64,000 nt of DNA from Pleomorphomonas sp. NRK KF1 (GTDB lineage: Bacteria > Pseudomonadota > Alphaproteobacteria > Rhizobiales > Pleomorphomonadaceae): assembly GCF_023721755.1 (NCBI RefSeq), contig NZ_JAMDLH010000007.1, positions 268,655 through 332,654 on the forward strand. The letters run 5' to 3'. Both the position numbers and the translations under genes were made by a program. Shown here in pieces: positions 49,747-59,104 of this stretch (the stretch's first letter is position 1; the number at the start of each line of letters is the position of its first letter). Below the pieces are notes generated by a model. The model was not told the DNA's origin, searched no databases, and saw nothing but the letters and a program-made list of their open reading frames with translations.

Positions 49747-49757
49747 GTCGCGTCAGC

Positions 49758-51065
49758 TTACCTCACGAACCCCGCCGCCTGCGGCAGCGCCAGCGACAGC
49801 GCGGGGATGAAGGTCACCACGAACAGCATGGCGACCAGGACGAGGAAGTAGAGCAGCAGCGGCTTGAACACCTCCTCGATCCTGAGCTTGGCGATGCGAC
49901 AGCCGACGAACAGGATGGGCCCGACCGGCGGCGTGATGGTGCCGATGCACAGGTTGAAGACCATGATGACGCCGAAATGCACGGGGTCGATCCCGAGCGA
50001 GGTGGCGATCGGCAGGAAGATCGGCGCGAAGATCAGGATGGCCGGGGTCGGGTCCATGACGCAGCCCAGAAGCAGCATGATGGCGTTCATCATCACCATG
50101 ATGAGGATGGGGTCGTCGGTGAAGCCCAGCAGCGACGTGGCGATGATGTTGGGGATCTTGGCATAGGCCATGATCCAGCCCATGACGGCGGAGATGCCGA
50201 TCATGAAGATGATCATGCCGGTGGTCTTGGCGGTGTCGAGCAGGAAGCCCGGGATCATGTCGACGGTGATGGTCCGGTAGGCAAAGGACAGCACCAGGAC
50301 GTAGATCACCGCGATGCAGCTCGCCTCCGTCGGCGTGAAGATGCCGGAGATGATGCCGCCGACGATCAGCACGATCAGGAACAGCGCCGGCAGGGCCTCC
50401 ATGGTGACCCGGAAGTTTTCCTTGAACCGGCCCATGCCCTGCGCCTTGTGCCCGGCGCGGCGCGCATAGATCAGGGCCGGAATGATGCAGGCCAGACCCC
50501 AGAGGATGCCGGGAATGTAGCCGGCGAGGAACAGGGCGGCGACCGAGGTGCCGCCGCTCGCCAGCGAGTAGATGATGAAGGTGTTGCTGGGCGGGATGAG
50601 CATGCCGGAGGGGGCGGAGGCGATGTTGGCGGCGGCGGCCGCCGCCGGATCGTAGCCGTCGTCCGTCTGCTGAGGGCCGATGGCGCCGCCGATGGCCGCC
50701 GCCGCGGCGACGCCGGAGCCGCTGATCGAGCCGAACAGCATGTTGGCGACGATGTTGGTCTGCATCAGCGCGCCGGGAATGAAGCCGATCAGCGCCTTGG
50801 CGAAGTTAATCAATCGTCGGGCGATGCCGCCGTTGGTCATGATGATGCCGGCGAGCACGAAGAAGGGGATCGCCAGGAGCGAGAAGCTGTTGACGCCGGT
50901 GAAGATGCGCTGGGCCGCCGTGATCGCCATCCGGTCGAAGGTGAAGATGGTGGCCATGGCGAGGACCGACCCGATGCCCATGCTGATGCTGATCGGCACC
51001 CCGATGGCGAGGAGGATCGGGATGCTGATGAGCATGATCAGCCCGATGTCTGCTGCGTTCGGCAT
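49758..51065 (-). CDS. dctM: TRAP transporter large permease
   Basis: The 435-aa protein has about 12 hydrophobic segments and the DctM family features: FDRMAITAAQRIFTGVNSFSLLAIPFFVLAGIIM and LIPPSNTFIIYSLASGGTSVAALFLAGYIPGILWG. It uses the sodium gradient to move the substrate delivered by DctP. Its start is 3 nt from the dctQ stop. It ends at a shared hairpin. The substrate is not deducible from the permease. Confidence 0.93.
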   Translation of the reverse strand: MPNAADIGLIMLISIPILLAIGVPISISMGIGSVLAMATIFTFDRMAITAAQRIFTGVNSFSLLAIPFFVLAGIIMTNGGIARRLINFAKALIGFIPGALMQTNIVANMLFGSISGSGVAAAAAIGGAIGPQQTDDGYDPAAAAAANIASAPSGMLIPPSNTFIIYSLASGGTSVAALFLAGYIPGILWGLACIIPALIYARRAGHKAQGMGRFKENFRVTMEALPALFLIVLIVGGIISGIFTPTEASCIAVIYVLVLSFAYRTITVDMIPGFLLDTAKTTGMIIFMIGISAVMGWIMAYAKIPNIIATSLLGFTDDPILIMVMMNAIMLLLGCVMDPTPAILIFAPIFLPIATSLGIDPVHFGVIMVFNLCIGTITPPVGPILFVGCRIAKLRIEEVFKPLLLYFLVLVAMLFVVTFIPALSLALPQAAGFVR

Positions 51066-51068
51066 CGG

Positions 51069-51587
51069 TCAGCCCTCCGTCGGCGCGCGATCGCCTGTCA
51101 TGGCGGCCTTCAGCCGCTGGCCATCGCAGATGATGTTGTAGATGCAGTAGAAGCTGGAGAAGACGCCGCAGATCGGCAGCGCCAGGTAGATCTGGCCGGT
51201 GCTGAGGTAGGGAATGGCGGCATTGGTCTGGCGCATGGTCCGGATGACGGCGTCCCATCCGCCGACCACCAGAATGGCGACGCAGAAGCCCAGGATCAGG
51301 ATGCTGGTCAGGATCTGGAGCGACAGCCGCCACCGGACGGTCAGCGCGTCGCAGAGCAGCCCGATGTTCATGTGGCCCTTCTCGCCGAACAGCAGCGCCG
51401 CCGAGAACAGCGTCAGCCAGACGAACATGATCTTGGCCAGCTCTTCCGACTGGGCGCCGGGGCTGCTGAAGAGATAGCGGCTGGCCACCTGCCAGGTCAC
51501 GACGACGGTGAGAAGTCCGCACAAGAGAATGCAGCAGAAGGCAAGGATCTGGTCGACCCTTCGCTTGATCGTTTCCATTGGTTCCAC
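51069..51587 (-). CDS. dctQ: TRAP transporter small permease
   Basis: The 172-aa protein has four TM helices (first: LAFCCILLCGLLTVVVTWQVASRYL) and the DctQ signature WLTLFSAALLFGEKGHMNIGLL. It forms the small membrane subunit. The ATG at 51587 overlaps no other gene, and a 111-nt gap with the strong hairpin at 51647-51687 separates it from dctP. That gap probably lowers permease relative to binding protein. Confidence 0.9.
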   Translation of the reverse strand: MEPMETIKRRVDQILAFCCILLCGLLTVVVTWQVASRYLFSSPGAQSEELAKIMFVWLTLFSAALLFGEKGHMNIGLLCDALTVRWRLSLQILTSILILGFCVAILVVGGWDAVIRTMRQTNAAIPYLSTGQIYLALPICGVFSSFYCIYNIICDGQRLKAAMTGDRAPTEG

Positions 51588-51646
51588 CCCCGTCCCGGGA
51601 CCGGCGGCGGCCCGGGGTTCCGGGGCGCCTGGAGTTTGCGGGCAGT

Positions 51647-51687
51647 CCCCCGGCCGCCGTCCGCCGCTGGGGCGAGACGGCCGGGGG
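51647..51687. other. Intercistronic hairpin between dctP and dctQ
   Basis: CCCCCGGCCG and CGGCCGGGGG pair in a 10-bp stem on either side of a 21-nt loop. Such hairpins protect or attenuate mRNA so that the abundant binding protein exceeds the permeases. Confidence 0.55.
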
Positions 51688-51698
51688 GCTTCACAGGA

Positions 51699-52700
51699 TC
51701 AGCGCAGCGCTTCGATCTTCTGGTAGATCGTCTTGGTGACGTCGGAGGTCAGCTTGCTGTCGACCAGCGGCTTCACCGCGGCGCGGAAGGCATCCATGTC
51801 GACGTCCTCGCTGAACTTGCCGCCGGCCTTTTCGGCATCGGCCCGGGCCTGGGCGGCGTCGGCCGCGAAGGCGTCGAACTCGTAGTCGAAGGCCTTGGCC
51901 AGCTCTTCGGTGACGATGGTCTTGATGTCGTCCGGCAGGCCGTTGAAGAGGTCGACGTTCATGACGAGATAGTCGGGGATCATCAGGTGGCGCGTGTAGG
52001 AGTAGTACGGGGCCACTTCGACGTGCTTGAGCGAGGAGTAGACGATCTCGTTGTTCTCGCCGCCGTCGAGAACGCCGGTCTGGATGGCGGTGTAGACCTC
52101 ACCCTGTCCCATGGCGATGCCGGCGCCGCCCATCTGCTTCAGCATCTGGACGTTGGTGTCCGACTGCATGACGCGGATCTTCTCGCCGGCCAGATCGGCG
52201 GGCGTCTTGACGAAGCGGTCCTTGAGATAGACCGAGCGCGCGCCCGCGGTGAAGGAGCCGAGCACGATCACGCCCTGGTCGGACACCGACTTGTAGAGGT
52301 CGCCGACGATCTCGGGGTTGTTGAGGACCTTCTTCTGCTCGTCGATGCTGTTGAAGAGATAGGGCAGGTTGAACACCGAGAAGTCCGGGTTCCAGCTTTC
52401 CAGGAGGCTGGCGGCGGCCACCGACATGGCGAGCGTGCCGGTCTGAACCATCTCGACGGTTTCCTTCTGGGCGCCGAGCAGCTCGTTGGGGAACACCTCG
52501 GCCGTGTACTCGCCGTTGGTGCGGGCCTTGAGGCCCTCGGCGAACATCTGAAGCGCCTTGAACTGCGGATGCGTCTCGGTCTGGTTGAAGGCGATCTCGA
52601 AGTTCACGGGGGCGGCCGACGCCGCGCCGATCCCGAAGGGAAGGGCCGTGGACAGCGCGATGGCTCCGGCGACGACTGAGAGATAGGAAGCGTATTTCAT
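51699..52700 (-). CDS. dctP: TRAP transporter substrate-binding protein
   Basis: The 333-aa periplasmic protein has a signal peptide (LSVVAGAIALSTALPFGIGAASA) and the DctP fold: FNQTETHPQFKALQMFAEGLK, IRVMQSDTNVQMLKQMGGAG and EVYTAIQTGVLDGGENN. The carboxylate-binding arginine is in the KIRVMQS segment. The family takes up C4-dicarboxylates, sugar acids and related organic acids, and the present member cannot be assigned further. Start ATG 52700 has GGAGG. The GntR gene lies 69 nt upstream on the same strand. Confidence 0.92.
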   Translation of the reverse strand: MKYASYLSVVAGAIALSTALPFGIGAASAAPVNFEIAFNQTETHPQFKALQMFAEGLKARTNGEYTAEVFPNELLGAQKETVEMVQTGTLAMSVAAASLLESWNPDFSVFNLPYLFNSIDEQKKVLNNPEIVGDLYKSVSDQGVIVLGSFTAGARSVYLKDRFVKTPADLAGEKIRVMQSDTNVQMLKQMGGAGIAMGQGEVYTAIQTGVLDGGENNEIVYSSLKHVEVAPYYSYTRHLMIPDYLVMNVDLFNGLPDDIKTIVTEELAKAFDYEFDAFAADAAQARADAEKAGGKFSEDVDMDAFRAAVKPLVDSKLTSDVTKTIYQKIEALR

Positions 52701-52740
52701 GGGTTTCCTCCGTCTTGTTAAGTCGGTTTCAAGATCGTCC

Positions 52741-52759
52741 GCCGGCTCGGCGAGCCGGC
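52741..52759. other. Perfect hairpin between gntR and dctP
   Basis: GCCGGCTCG and CGAGCCGGC pair around one base. It has no U-tract and lies in the 69-nt gap upstream of dctP. It may attenuate readthrough from gntR or act as a regulator site. Confidence 0.4.
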
Positions 52760-52769
52760 TCGACGTCGT

Positions 52770-53630
52770 TCAAGCGCCCTCTCGGCTCTTGATTTCCATG
52801 TGCCCCGCTAGCGAGGCGATATCCGATGCGTCGATCTGGCTGCCCACGGTCATCGCCGGGACGACCGCTGGAGAGGACGATCGTCTGCCCCAGCGAACCT
52901 GCGCGTCTTCCAGGTTTCCGGAGAAGTAGTCCGGGCCGATCTCGCGGATCTTGGCCAGGCTGGCGCCGAGCCAGTCGAGGTGATCGCCGATGACCGACGC
53001 CGCCTTCTCCGACTGGCCGGCGCCGATGGCGTCGACCAGCTCGACATGTTCGGCCAGCGCCCGTTCCATGCGGTGCGCCTGCGGCAGCGTCAGCCGGCGG
53101 AACCGGTCGAGCTGCACCTTGATGCCTTCGACGAAGCGCCAGATGCCCGGCAGGCCGGCGGCCGCCATGATCGACCGGTGCAGCGCCTCGTCCTCGTCGT
53201 GAAAGCCGTCGATGTCGTTCGACCGCAGCGCTTCCTTCTGCCGCTCGACGATGGCGCGCAGCTTGAGGACGTCGCTCTTGGCGGCCAGTTCGGCGGCCAT
53301 GCGCGCCGTCATCTGCTCGATGGCCTTGCGGGCGAGGATCGCCTCGGGGAGCTCGTCGGCCGGGATGCGCGAGACGATCGTCCCCGACTTGGCGATGATG
53401 TCGATCAACCCCTCCTCGGAGAGGCGCAAGAGGGCCTCGCGCACGGGGGTGCGGCTGACCTGGTAGGTCTGGGTGATGTCCTTCTCGGCGATCGGCTCAC
53501 CGGGGCGGCGGCGCATCGAGATGATGTCGTCGCGCAGATGGAAGTGGATGAGCTGGGCGGAGTTCATCACACGGGTCGGGCTGGCCGGCCTGCCAACACC
53601 CCATCCGCCTGTGATCAATCCATCCGACAT
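52770..53630 (-). CDS. GntR-family regulator (FCD/FadR subgroup)
   Basis: The 286-aa protein has a winged helix with YQVSRTPVREALLRLSEEGLIDIIAKSG (HTH) and a helical FCD effector domain (EAILARKAIEQMTARMAAELA, EALHRSIMAAAG, AEHVELVDAIGAGQSEKAASVIGDHL). FCD regulators bind metal-coordinated carboxylates such as sugar acids or dicarboxylates. That fits a TRAP transporter regulator. The ATG at 53630 follows GGAGTGAAG. A clear palindrome lies 45-68 nt upstream. Confidence 0.92.
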   Translation of the reverse strand: MSDGLITGGWGVGRPASPTRVMNSAQLIHFHLRDDIISMRRRPGEPIAEKDITQTYQVSRTPVREALLRLSEEGLIDIIAKSGTIVSRIPADELPEAILARKAIEQMTARMAAELAAKSDVLKLRAIVERQKEALRSNDIDGFHDEDEALHRSIMAAAGLPGIWRFVEGIKVQLDRFRRLTLPQAHRMERALAEHVELVDAIGAGQSEKAASVIGDHLDWLGASLAKIREIGPDYFSGNLEDAQVRWGRRSSSPAVVPAMTVGSQIDASDIASLAGHMEIKSREGA

Positions 53631-54044
53631 ACCGCTTCACTCCGCCAACTTCGATCGCCTGCCTCATCGTTCTTGCATATCTAATATATCAGATATGCTT
53701 GCCTTCACATCCGGTAGACTCCGATCGCGACTTAAGTCGAGGTTCGGCGGGCGTTCGGGCTGGAAAAGGGGAATTTTCGGCGCGTTCGGCATGTGAGCCA
53801 GTTTGCGACCACGGCTGCGCCAACACCTTTGCCGGCGATGCTTGCGTCCGGTACTTGCGCCACTCCGGCGGATCGATCGGAGATTGATAGCGCTTTCACT
53901 TTATCGCCGGATGGCGGTCAGAGTTCACGGAACCGCCGCTCAAGCGTCATCGAAACGATAACCAGGCCCCCTAGCGTCCACTCCCGAACCGTTCATCCCC
54001 ACAAGGAACGGACCGCTTGCACACCTGCTCATCGGGAGACTGTC
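53631..54044. other. Divergent region before the ABC operon
   Basis: This 414-nt gap separates the GntR gene from the ABC binding protein. Besides the palindrome at 53675-53698, an AT-rich segment and no convincing coding sequence are seen. The plus-strand frames here lack ribosome sites and known domains. The promoter of the ABC operon must lie within. Confidence 0.5.
53675..53698. promoter_or_regulatory. Palindromic operator upstream of gntR
   Basis: A 24-bp near-perfect palindrome (GCATATCT..AGATATGC arms, centre ATATAT, two mismatches) lies 45-68 nt before the gntR start and is AT-rich in a GC-rich region. It is the likely autoregulatory binding site controlling the gntR-dctPQM unit. Confidence 0.7.
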
Positions 54045-55184
54045 ATGAACCGTCGTGAATTCCTCATGGCCGGCGCGGCCGCCGGCCTCGTCGCGTCCAC
54101 GCGTTTTGCCGCCGCCGCGACGCGGCTCGACCTCTACACCGCGTCCGACGCCAACATCTCCGACTTCTTCAACAACGTGGTCAAGCCGGCCTTCGAGGCG
54201 GCCAACCCCGGCCTTGAGCTGAACGTCGTCATCGCCCGCCCGGCGGCGGCGCTCGACGCGGTGGTGCAGCGCGCGTTCGCGGCGCTTTCCACCAAGTCCG
54301 ACCCGCAGCTCGACATCATCGAGCAGTACGAGCCGATGCTGCCGAACGGTGGTATCGAGGCGGGCCTGTGGACCGACTTCCAGAAGGCCGGCCTTGCCAA
54401 CTATGGCGCGGTCAACAAGCTGGCGATCCAGACCGCCTACGGTCTTCCCTATCGCGGTTCGCAGGTGCTGCTCGCCTATGACAGCACCAAGCTGCCGCGG
54501 GACAAGGCGCCCAAGACCTTCGCGGACCTCGCCGCGTGGATCAAGGCCAACCCTGGCCAGTTCATCTACAACCGTCCCGACAAGGGCGGCTCGGGCGGCA
54601 ACTTCATCAACCGTGTCGTACACGAGGTGTCGGGCCGCGATCCCCTGAAGTTCAAGGTCGACAACTACACGCAAGCCTCGGCCGACGAGGTGCTCGCCAA
54701 GGCCTGGGCCGTGCTCAACGACCTCGCGCCGTCGCTCTACGAGAAGGGCGCCTACACCTCCGGCAACTCCGCCTCGCTGCAACTGCTCGCCCAGGGCGCG
54801 GTGACCATGATCCCGGCCTGGTCCGACCAGGTGCTGCAGGCGATCGCCAAGGGCGTGCTGCCGGAGACCACCGGCCTCGTGCAGCTCACCGACCTCGCGC
54901 TGTGCGGCGGCTTCTCGCAGGCCGTCGTTCCCACCAACGCCGCCCATCGCGACGCGGCGCTAAAGTTCGCCGATTTCATGCTGAGCCAGGAGATGCAGAC
55001 CGCCGTCATCGAGAAGCTCGGCGGCTTCCCCGGCGTCGACTGGTCGAACCTGCCGAAGGCGCTGCACGACAAGTATGCCGACGTCATCCCGTCCTCCATC
55101 CCCACCTTCCCGTCGGGCGAATGGACCAAGGCGGTGCAGGACGGCTGGTACCGCAACGTCGCCCCGAACATCTCGCGCACCTGA
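54045..55184 (+). CDS. ABC importer periplasmic substrate-binding protein
   Basis: The 379-aa protein has a twin-arginine-like signal (MNRREFLMAGAAAGLVAS) and the SBP fold used for ferric iron, polyamine or phosphonate-type ligands: LDLYTASDANISDFF, YGLPYRGSQVLLAYD and TGLVQLTDLALCGGFS. ATG 54045 follows CGGGAGACTGTC. The Tat-type leader suggests folding in the cytosol before export, possibly with a cofactor or metal. It is first in the operon of SBP, two permeases, ATPase and phosphodiesterase. Confidence 0.9.
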   Translation: MNRREFLMAGAAAGLVASTRFAAAATRLDLYTASDANISDFFNNVVKPAFEAANPGLELNVVIARPAAALDAVVQRAFAALSTKSDPQLDIIEQYEPMLPNGGIEAGLWTDFQKAGLANYGAVNKLAIQTAYGLPYRGSQVLLAYDSTKLPRDKAPKTFADLAAWIKANPGQFIYNRPDKGGSGGNFINRVVHEVSGRDPLKFKVDNYTQASADEVLAKAWAVLNDLAPSLYEKGAYTSGNSASLQLLAQGAVTMIPAWSDQVLQAIAKGVLPETTGLVQLTDLALCGGFSQAVVPTNAAHRDAALKFADFMLSQEMQTAVIEKLGGFPGVDWSNLPKALHDKYADVIPSSIPTFPSGEWTKAVQDGWYRNVAPNISRT

Positions 55185-55193
55185 CCTGCCGCG

Positions 55194-56051
55194 ATGATCG
55201 CCGCGCTCCGCTCCGGCATGATGGGAGGGAGGCTTTCGGGCCTCCTTCTCGTCGCCCTTCCGGTCGCCCTGCTGATCTGGCTGGTGCTGTGGCCGGTGCT
55301 GCAGGCCATGGTCGGCACCGTCTATTTCCCCGGCACCGGCTTCAGCACCGCCTCCTACGCCTATTTCTTCACCGACGACTACAGCCTGCGCAATCTCTGG
55401 CTGACGCTATGGGTCACCGCGCTCACCTCGGTGCTCAGGGTGACTGTCGCCATGCCGATCGCGCTCTACCTGCGTTTCCGCACCGGGTCCGTCGCCGCGC
55501 TGGTGCAGGCGCTGGCGCTGTTTCCGATGTTCGTGCCGTCGGTGCTGGTGGCCTACGCCTTCATCCGCGTGCTCGGCCCCAACGGCATCGTCGATACCGT
55601 CCTCGTGGCGCTGCATCTGCCCAAGCTCATGAGCCCCTATCTCACGCCGGCCGGCCCGATCATCGGCCTCGTCTGGGACGGGTTGCCGCTGACGCTCCTG
55701 CTGCTGCTGTCCGGCCTCGGCCGCGTCTCCATCGCCTCGGTGGACGCCGCCCGCGACCTCGGCGCCGGCAGCTGGACGCTGTTCACCCGCATCATCCTGC
55801 CGCGCATCCAGAGTTCGATCATCGTGACGCTGGCCTTCAACGTGCTGGGCTTGTTCTCGGCCTTCACGCTGCCCTTCCTGCTCGGCCCCGCCTCGCCGGA
55901 AATGATGGGTCCCTACATGCAGCGCACCTTCTCCGACAACGCCGATCCGCTCAACGCCACCACGCAGGCGGTGATCACCTTCGCCTTCTGCGCCGCCTTC
56001 GGCCTCATCTACGTGCGCGCCATCGCCAAGGGCAGAAAGGGACCGGCATGA
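55194..56051 (+). CDS. ABC importer permease, first
   Basis: The 285-aa protein has six TM helices and the binding-protein-dependent transport domain with the ASVDAARDLGAGSWTLFTRIILPRIQSSIIV EAA-type coupling loop (ARDLGAGSWTLFTRI). It starts 9 nt after the SBP stop and overlaps the next permease by 4 nt. It belongs to the CysTW-like permeases of spermidine/putrescine or iron systems. Confidence 0.92.
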   Translation: MIAALRSGMMGGRLSGLLLVALPVALLIWLVLWPVLQAMVGTVYFPGTGFSTASYAYFFTDDYSLRNLWLTLWVTALTSVLRVTVAMPIALYLRFRTGSVAALVQALALFPMFVPSVLVAYAFIRVLGPNGIVDTVLVALHLPKLMSPYLTPAGPIIGLVWDGLPLTLLLLLSGLGRVSIASVDAARDLGAGSWTLFTRIILPRIQSSIIVTLAFNVLGLFSAFTLPFLLGPASPEMMGPYMQRTFSDNADPLNATTQAVITFAFCAAFGLIYVRAIAKGRKGPA

Positions 56052-56917
56052 CCGATCTCGCTCCCGTTTCGCCTTTCGATGCCTCGCCGTCGGCGGTCGG
56101 GCGGATCGCCCGGCGCGCGCCGATCGACTGGACCGGCATCGCCTTCCTCGTCGGCCTCGCGGCGGTCATCCTGCTGCCGCTCGTCGTCACCGCCGTCTGG
56201 GCCTTCGCCGAAGTCTGGCGTTTTCCGGCCATCGTGCCGCAGCGCATGGGCCTCGGCTACTGGCAGGAGACGCTGTCGCGCACCGACGTCTGGCAGGCGC
56301 TGTGGCTGTCGCTCCGCATCACCACGACGGTGACGGTGATCTCGGCGGCCATCTGCTTTCCGGCCGCCTATGCCTTCGCCCGGCTGGATTTCCCCGGCCG
56401 CAACATGCTGTTCCTGGCCTTCCTCTCCGTGCAGGCCTTCCCCAAGTTCGGCCTGATCATCGCCACGGCGACGATCTTCCTGACGCTCAATCTCATCGGC
56501 ACCTTCTGGGGCGTGGTGCTGATCCAGCTCGTCGGCACGCTGCTCTACATGATCTGGATCCCGGTCTCCGCCTTCCAGGGCGTCGACCGGCGGCTGGAAG
56601 AGGCGGCGCGCGACGTCGGCGCCTCGCCGATGCGGGTGTTCTGGTCAATCACCCTGCCGCAGGCGGCGCCGACGCTGTTCGCCGCCATCCTGATCACCTT
56701 CGTCAACACGTTCTACGAGACCGACGCCGCCTGGCTGATCGGCCTGCCCAACGTGCGCACCATGCCGATGGTGATGATCGCCTTCATCAACAACGCCCTC
56801 GAAGTCCAGTATGGCGCGGTGTTGTTCGTCTTCCTCTGGGTGCCGTCCTTCCTGCTCATGCTGGCGGCCCGCCGCGTGATGGGTGCCGATGCCTTTGCAA
56901 AAGGCCTCGGTGGCTGA
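56048..56917 (+). CDS. ABC importer permease, second
   Basis: The 289-aa protein has six TM helices (first: IAFLVGLAAVILLPLVVTAVW) and the coupling loop EEAARDVGASPMRVFWSI. Its ATG at 56048 overlaps the first permease stop by 4 nt. A Pro/Ala-rich cytosolic N-terminus of about 25 residues precedes TM1. It pairs with the first permease in the heterodimeric channel. Confidence 0.92.
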   Translation: MTDLAPVSPFDASPSAVGRIARRAPIDWTGIAFLVGLAAVILLPLVVTAVWAFAEVWRFPAIVPQRMGLGYWQETLSRTDVWQALWLSLRITTTVTVISAAICFPAAYAFARLDFPGRNMLFLAFLSVQAFPKFGLIIATATIFLTLNLIGTFWGVVLIQLVGTLLYMIWIPVSAFQGVDRRLEEAARDVGASPMRVFWSITLPQAAPTLFAAILITFVNTFYETDAAWLIGLPNVRTMPMVMIAFINNALEVQYGAVLFVFLWVPSFLLMLAARRVMGADAFAKGLGG

Positions 56918-56945
56918 ACACCCACGCTTTTCAAGGACATTTCCA

Positions 56946-58019
56946 ATGGCTCAGGTTCGTTTGACCGGCATCGCCAAGGCATTCGGCAAGGTCACGGCGC
57001 TCGACGCCATGGACCTTATGATCGACGACGGCGAGCTCGTCTGCCTGCTCGGCCCTTCGGGGTCGGGCAAGTCGACGCTGCTTCGCCTCATCGGCGGCTT
57101 CGAGACGCCGAGCGAGGGCACCATCGCCATCGACGGCGTCGACGTCACCCACCTGCCGCCGGAACGGCGCCCCACCGCCATGGTGTTCCAGAGCCACGCC
57201 CTGTGGAGCCACATGACCGTTCACGGCAACATCGCCTTCGGGCTGAAGCTGCGCCGCCTGCCGAGGGCCGAGATCCGCGAGCGCGTCGAGAAGGTGCTCG
57301 ATCTCGTCGGTCTTGCGGGCTATAGCGCGCGCCTGCCGAGCCAGCTCTCCGGCGGCCAGCAGCAGCGCGTGGCGCTCGCCCGCTCGCTGGTGATCGAGCC
57401 GAAGATCCTGCTGCTCGACGAGCCCTTCGCCAGCCTCGACCAGCACCTGCGCGAACGCCTGCGCGACGAGGTGCGCGACATCCAGCAGCGCCTCGGCATC
57501 ACCGCCGTGTTCGTCACCCACGGTCAGGACGAGGCGCTGGCCATCTCCGACCGCATCGTGGTGCTGGCCGACGGCCGCATGCAGCAGGTCGGCCGACCCG
57601 GCGAGATCTACGCCGAACCGAAGACCGCCTTCGTCGCCGGCTTCATCGGCGCCATGAACATGCTGGACGGCACGCTCGCCGACGGCGAGATCGCGGCCGG
57701 CGGTCTGCGCCTTGCCGCCGAGGGCAGCGGCGCGGCCCGCCTCGCCATCCGCCCCGAGGACATCGCGCTCTCCGAGCCGGAGGAGGGACGCACGGTGACG
57801 GTGCGCCGGATGATCGACTTCGGCTCGCATGTGGTCATCGACAGCACGCTGGTCGATGGCACGCATCTGCGCATCCAGACCGACAAGACCATCCGCGTCG
57901 AGGCCGGCGAGCGCGTCGGCATCCGCGTCGAGCGGTGGACGGTGTTCGCGGAGGGCGAAGCGCCGCGCCGCTACAGTTCCGACACGGTGCGGCCCTTTCG
58001 CGAGGCGCGCTATGCTTGA
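56946..58019 (+). CDS. ABC importer ATPase (PotA/FbpC type)
   Basis: The 357-aa ATPase has Walker [10 protein letters not shown], signature [15 protein letters not shown], Walker [14 protein letters not shown] and a C-terminal TOBE-like domain ([23 protein letters not shown]) typical of polyamine, iron and glycerol-phosphate importers. ATG 56946 follows AAGGAC. Its stop overlaps the start of the phosphodiesterase gene by 8 nt, so the latter is translationally coupled. Confidence 0.93.
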   Translation: MAQVRLTGIAKAFGKVTALDAMDLMIDDGELVCLLGPSGSGKSTLLRLIGGFETPSEGTIAIDGVDVTHLPPERRPTAMVFQSHALWSHMTVHGNIAFGLKLRRLPRAEIRERVEKVLDLVGLAGYSARLPSQLSGGQQQRVALARSLVIEPKILLLDEPFASLDQHLRERLRDEVRDIQQRLGITAVFVTHGQDEALAISDRIVVLADGRMQQVGRPGEIYAEPKTAFVAGFIGAMNMLDGTLADGEIAAGGLRLAAEGSGAARLAIRPEDIALSEPEEGRTVTVRRMIDFGSHVVIDSTLVDGTHLRIQTDKTIRVEAGERVGIRVERWTVFAEGEAPRRYSSDTVRPFREARYA

Positions 58020-58911
58020 TCTCGACTCGCCCGGCCTCGACCTATACCGCGACGGCCATCGCACCCGCCTCAAGTGGCACATGGGCCGGCGCGTCCGGTC
58101 CGACGTGCCGTTCACGCCCAGCCGCACGGCCGAGGCGATGGCGCTCGGCGCCAGTTTCGAGGTCGACCTCAACCGTCACGCCGGCGCCGGCTTCGCGGTG
58201 CTGCATGACGAAACGCTGGATCGGGAGACCGACGGCCACGGGCAGGTGATCGCGGCGGAGCCGGACGCGCTCAGGCGTTTGAAGCTGCGCCGCCCCTCGG
58301 GCGAAATCACCGACGAGAAGGTGCAGTTGCTCGACGATCTCGCGGCGCTGGTGCGGGCCGGCTCGGCCCATCCGGAAACGCTGATCCAGCTCGACCTCAA
58401 GGTGGGCGCCGACGTGATCGACGAGGAGAGCGTCGAAGCCTTCGCGGCGACGCTCTCGGGCATCGCGCCAAGGTTCATCCTGTCGGGCGGCGACCGCGTG
58501 GCGGTAGGCCGGCTCGGCCGGGCGACGGCCGGCCTCAACCTCGGCTTCGATCCCTGCAACGAGGGAACGGTGGGCGAGATCGAGGCGGGCGCCGATCTCC
58601 AGGCCTTCGTGGCCGATGCGCTGGCGGCCCTGCCGGAGGCGAGCCTCATCTATCTCGATTATCGCGCCGTGCTCGCCGCCGACAGGCGTGGCGTCGACCT
58701 GATCGCCGCCTTCCACGCGGCAGGCAAGCGCATCGACGCCTACACGCTCGATCTCCACCACCCCGGCGCCGACGACAGCCTGACGCGGCTGATCGAACTC
58801 AAGGCCGACCAGATCACCACCAACGAGCCCGACGCGGTGGCGCGGCGAGCGGCCGAGCTGGGATTGGCGGAGCCGGGAATCGACGTCAGGGTAAAAGGGC
58901 GTTCCGGCTAG
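58012..58911 (+). CDS. Glycerophosphodiester phosphodiesterase-like protein
   Basis: The 299-aa TIM-barrel protein resembles GDPD enzymes (UgpQ type): MALGASFEVDLNRHAGAGF and VLHDETLDRETDG provide the metal-binding ExD and HD motifs. The first family motif, normally HRG, reads WHMGRR here. A C-terminal TTNEPDAVARRA block fits the family end. No signal peptide is seen, so it would act in the cytosol on the imported substrate. As the last gene of the ABC operon it suggests uptake of glycerophosphodiesters or a related phosphodiester, by analogy to ugpBAEC-ugpQ. That is inference. Confidence 0.75.
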   Translation: MLDLDSPGLDLYRDGHRTRLKWHMGRRVRSDVPFTPSRTAEAMALGASFEVDLNRHAGAGFAVLHDETLDRETDGHGQVIAAEPDALRRLKLRRPSGEITDEKVQLLDDLAALVRAGSAHPETLIQLDLKVGADVIDEESVEAFAATLSGIAPRFILSGGDRVAVGRLGRATAGLNLGFDPCNEGTVGEIEAGADLQAFVADALAALPEASLIYLDYRAVLAADRRGVDLIAAFHAAGKRIDAYTLDLHHPGADDSLTRLIELKADQITTNEPDAVARRAAELGLAEPGIDVRVKGRSG

Positions 58912-58948
58912 AGTGACCACCTATATCGGCGTCTCGTTCCATCCTGTC

Positions 58949-59055
58949 TGAGGTCCTGGCCTGCGCCAGGATGACAGCCTGATAGGGACGGCCGCTCGGC
59001 CAAGTATTTGTTCCAAAACTATAAGACTGTCATCCTGGCGCAGGCCAGGACCTCA
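58949..59055. repeat. Large inverted repeat, family A copy 1
   Basis: A 29-bp perfect inverted repeat has arms at 58949-58977 and 59027-59055. They begin TGAGGTCCTGG and end CCAGGACCTCA, with GCCTGCGCCAGG in each arm, and flank a 49-nt loop. CTATATCGGCG precedes it. A related element lies at 63284-63423. It is between a plus-strand and a minus-strand gene and could be a miniature transposon or a transcript-end structure. Confidence 0.85.
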
Positions 59056-59104
59056 GGCCGGAAGGGGCAATCGGCGACTATAGCGTTCGCTCTCCAGGCT
59101 TCCG

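Noticed and set aside
49716..52679. A 987-aa plus-strand frame opposite the TRAP genes
   Set aside because: It lies entirely opposite dctM, dctQ and dctP, which have clear family features; it has low-complexity acidic/basic sequence.
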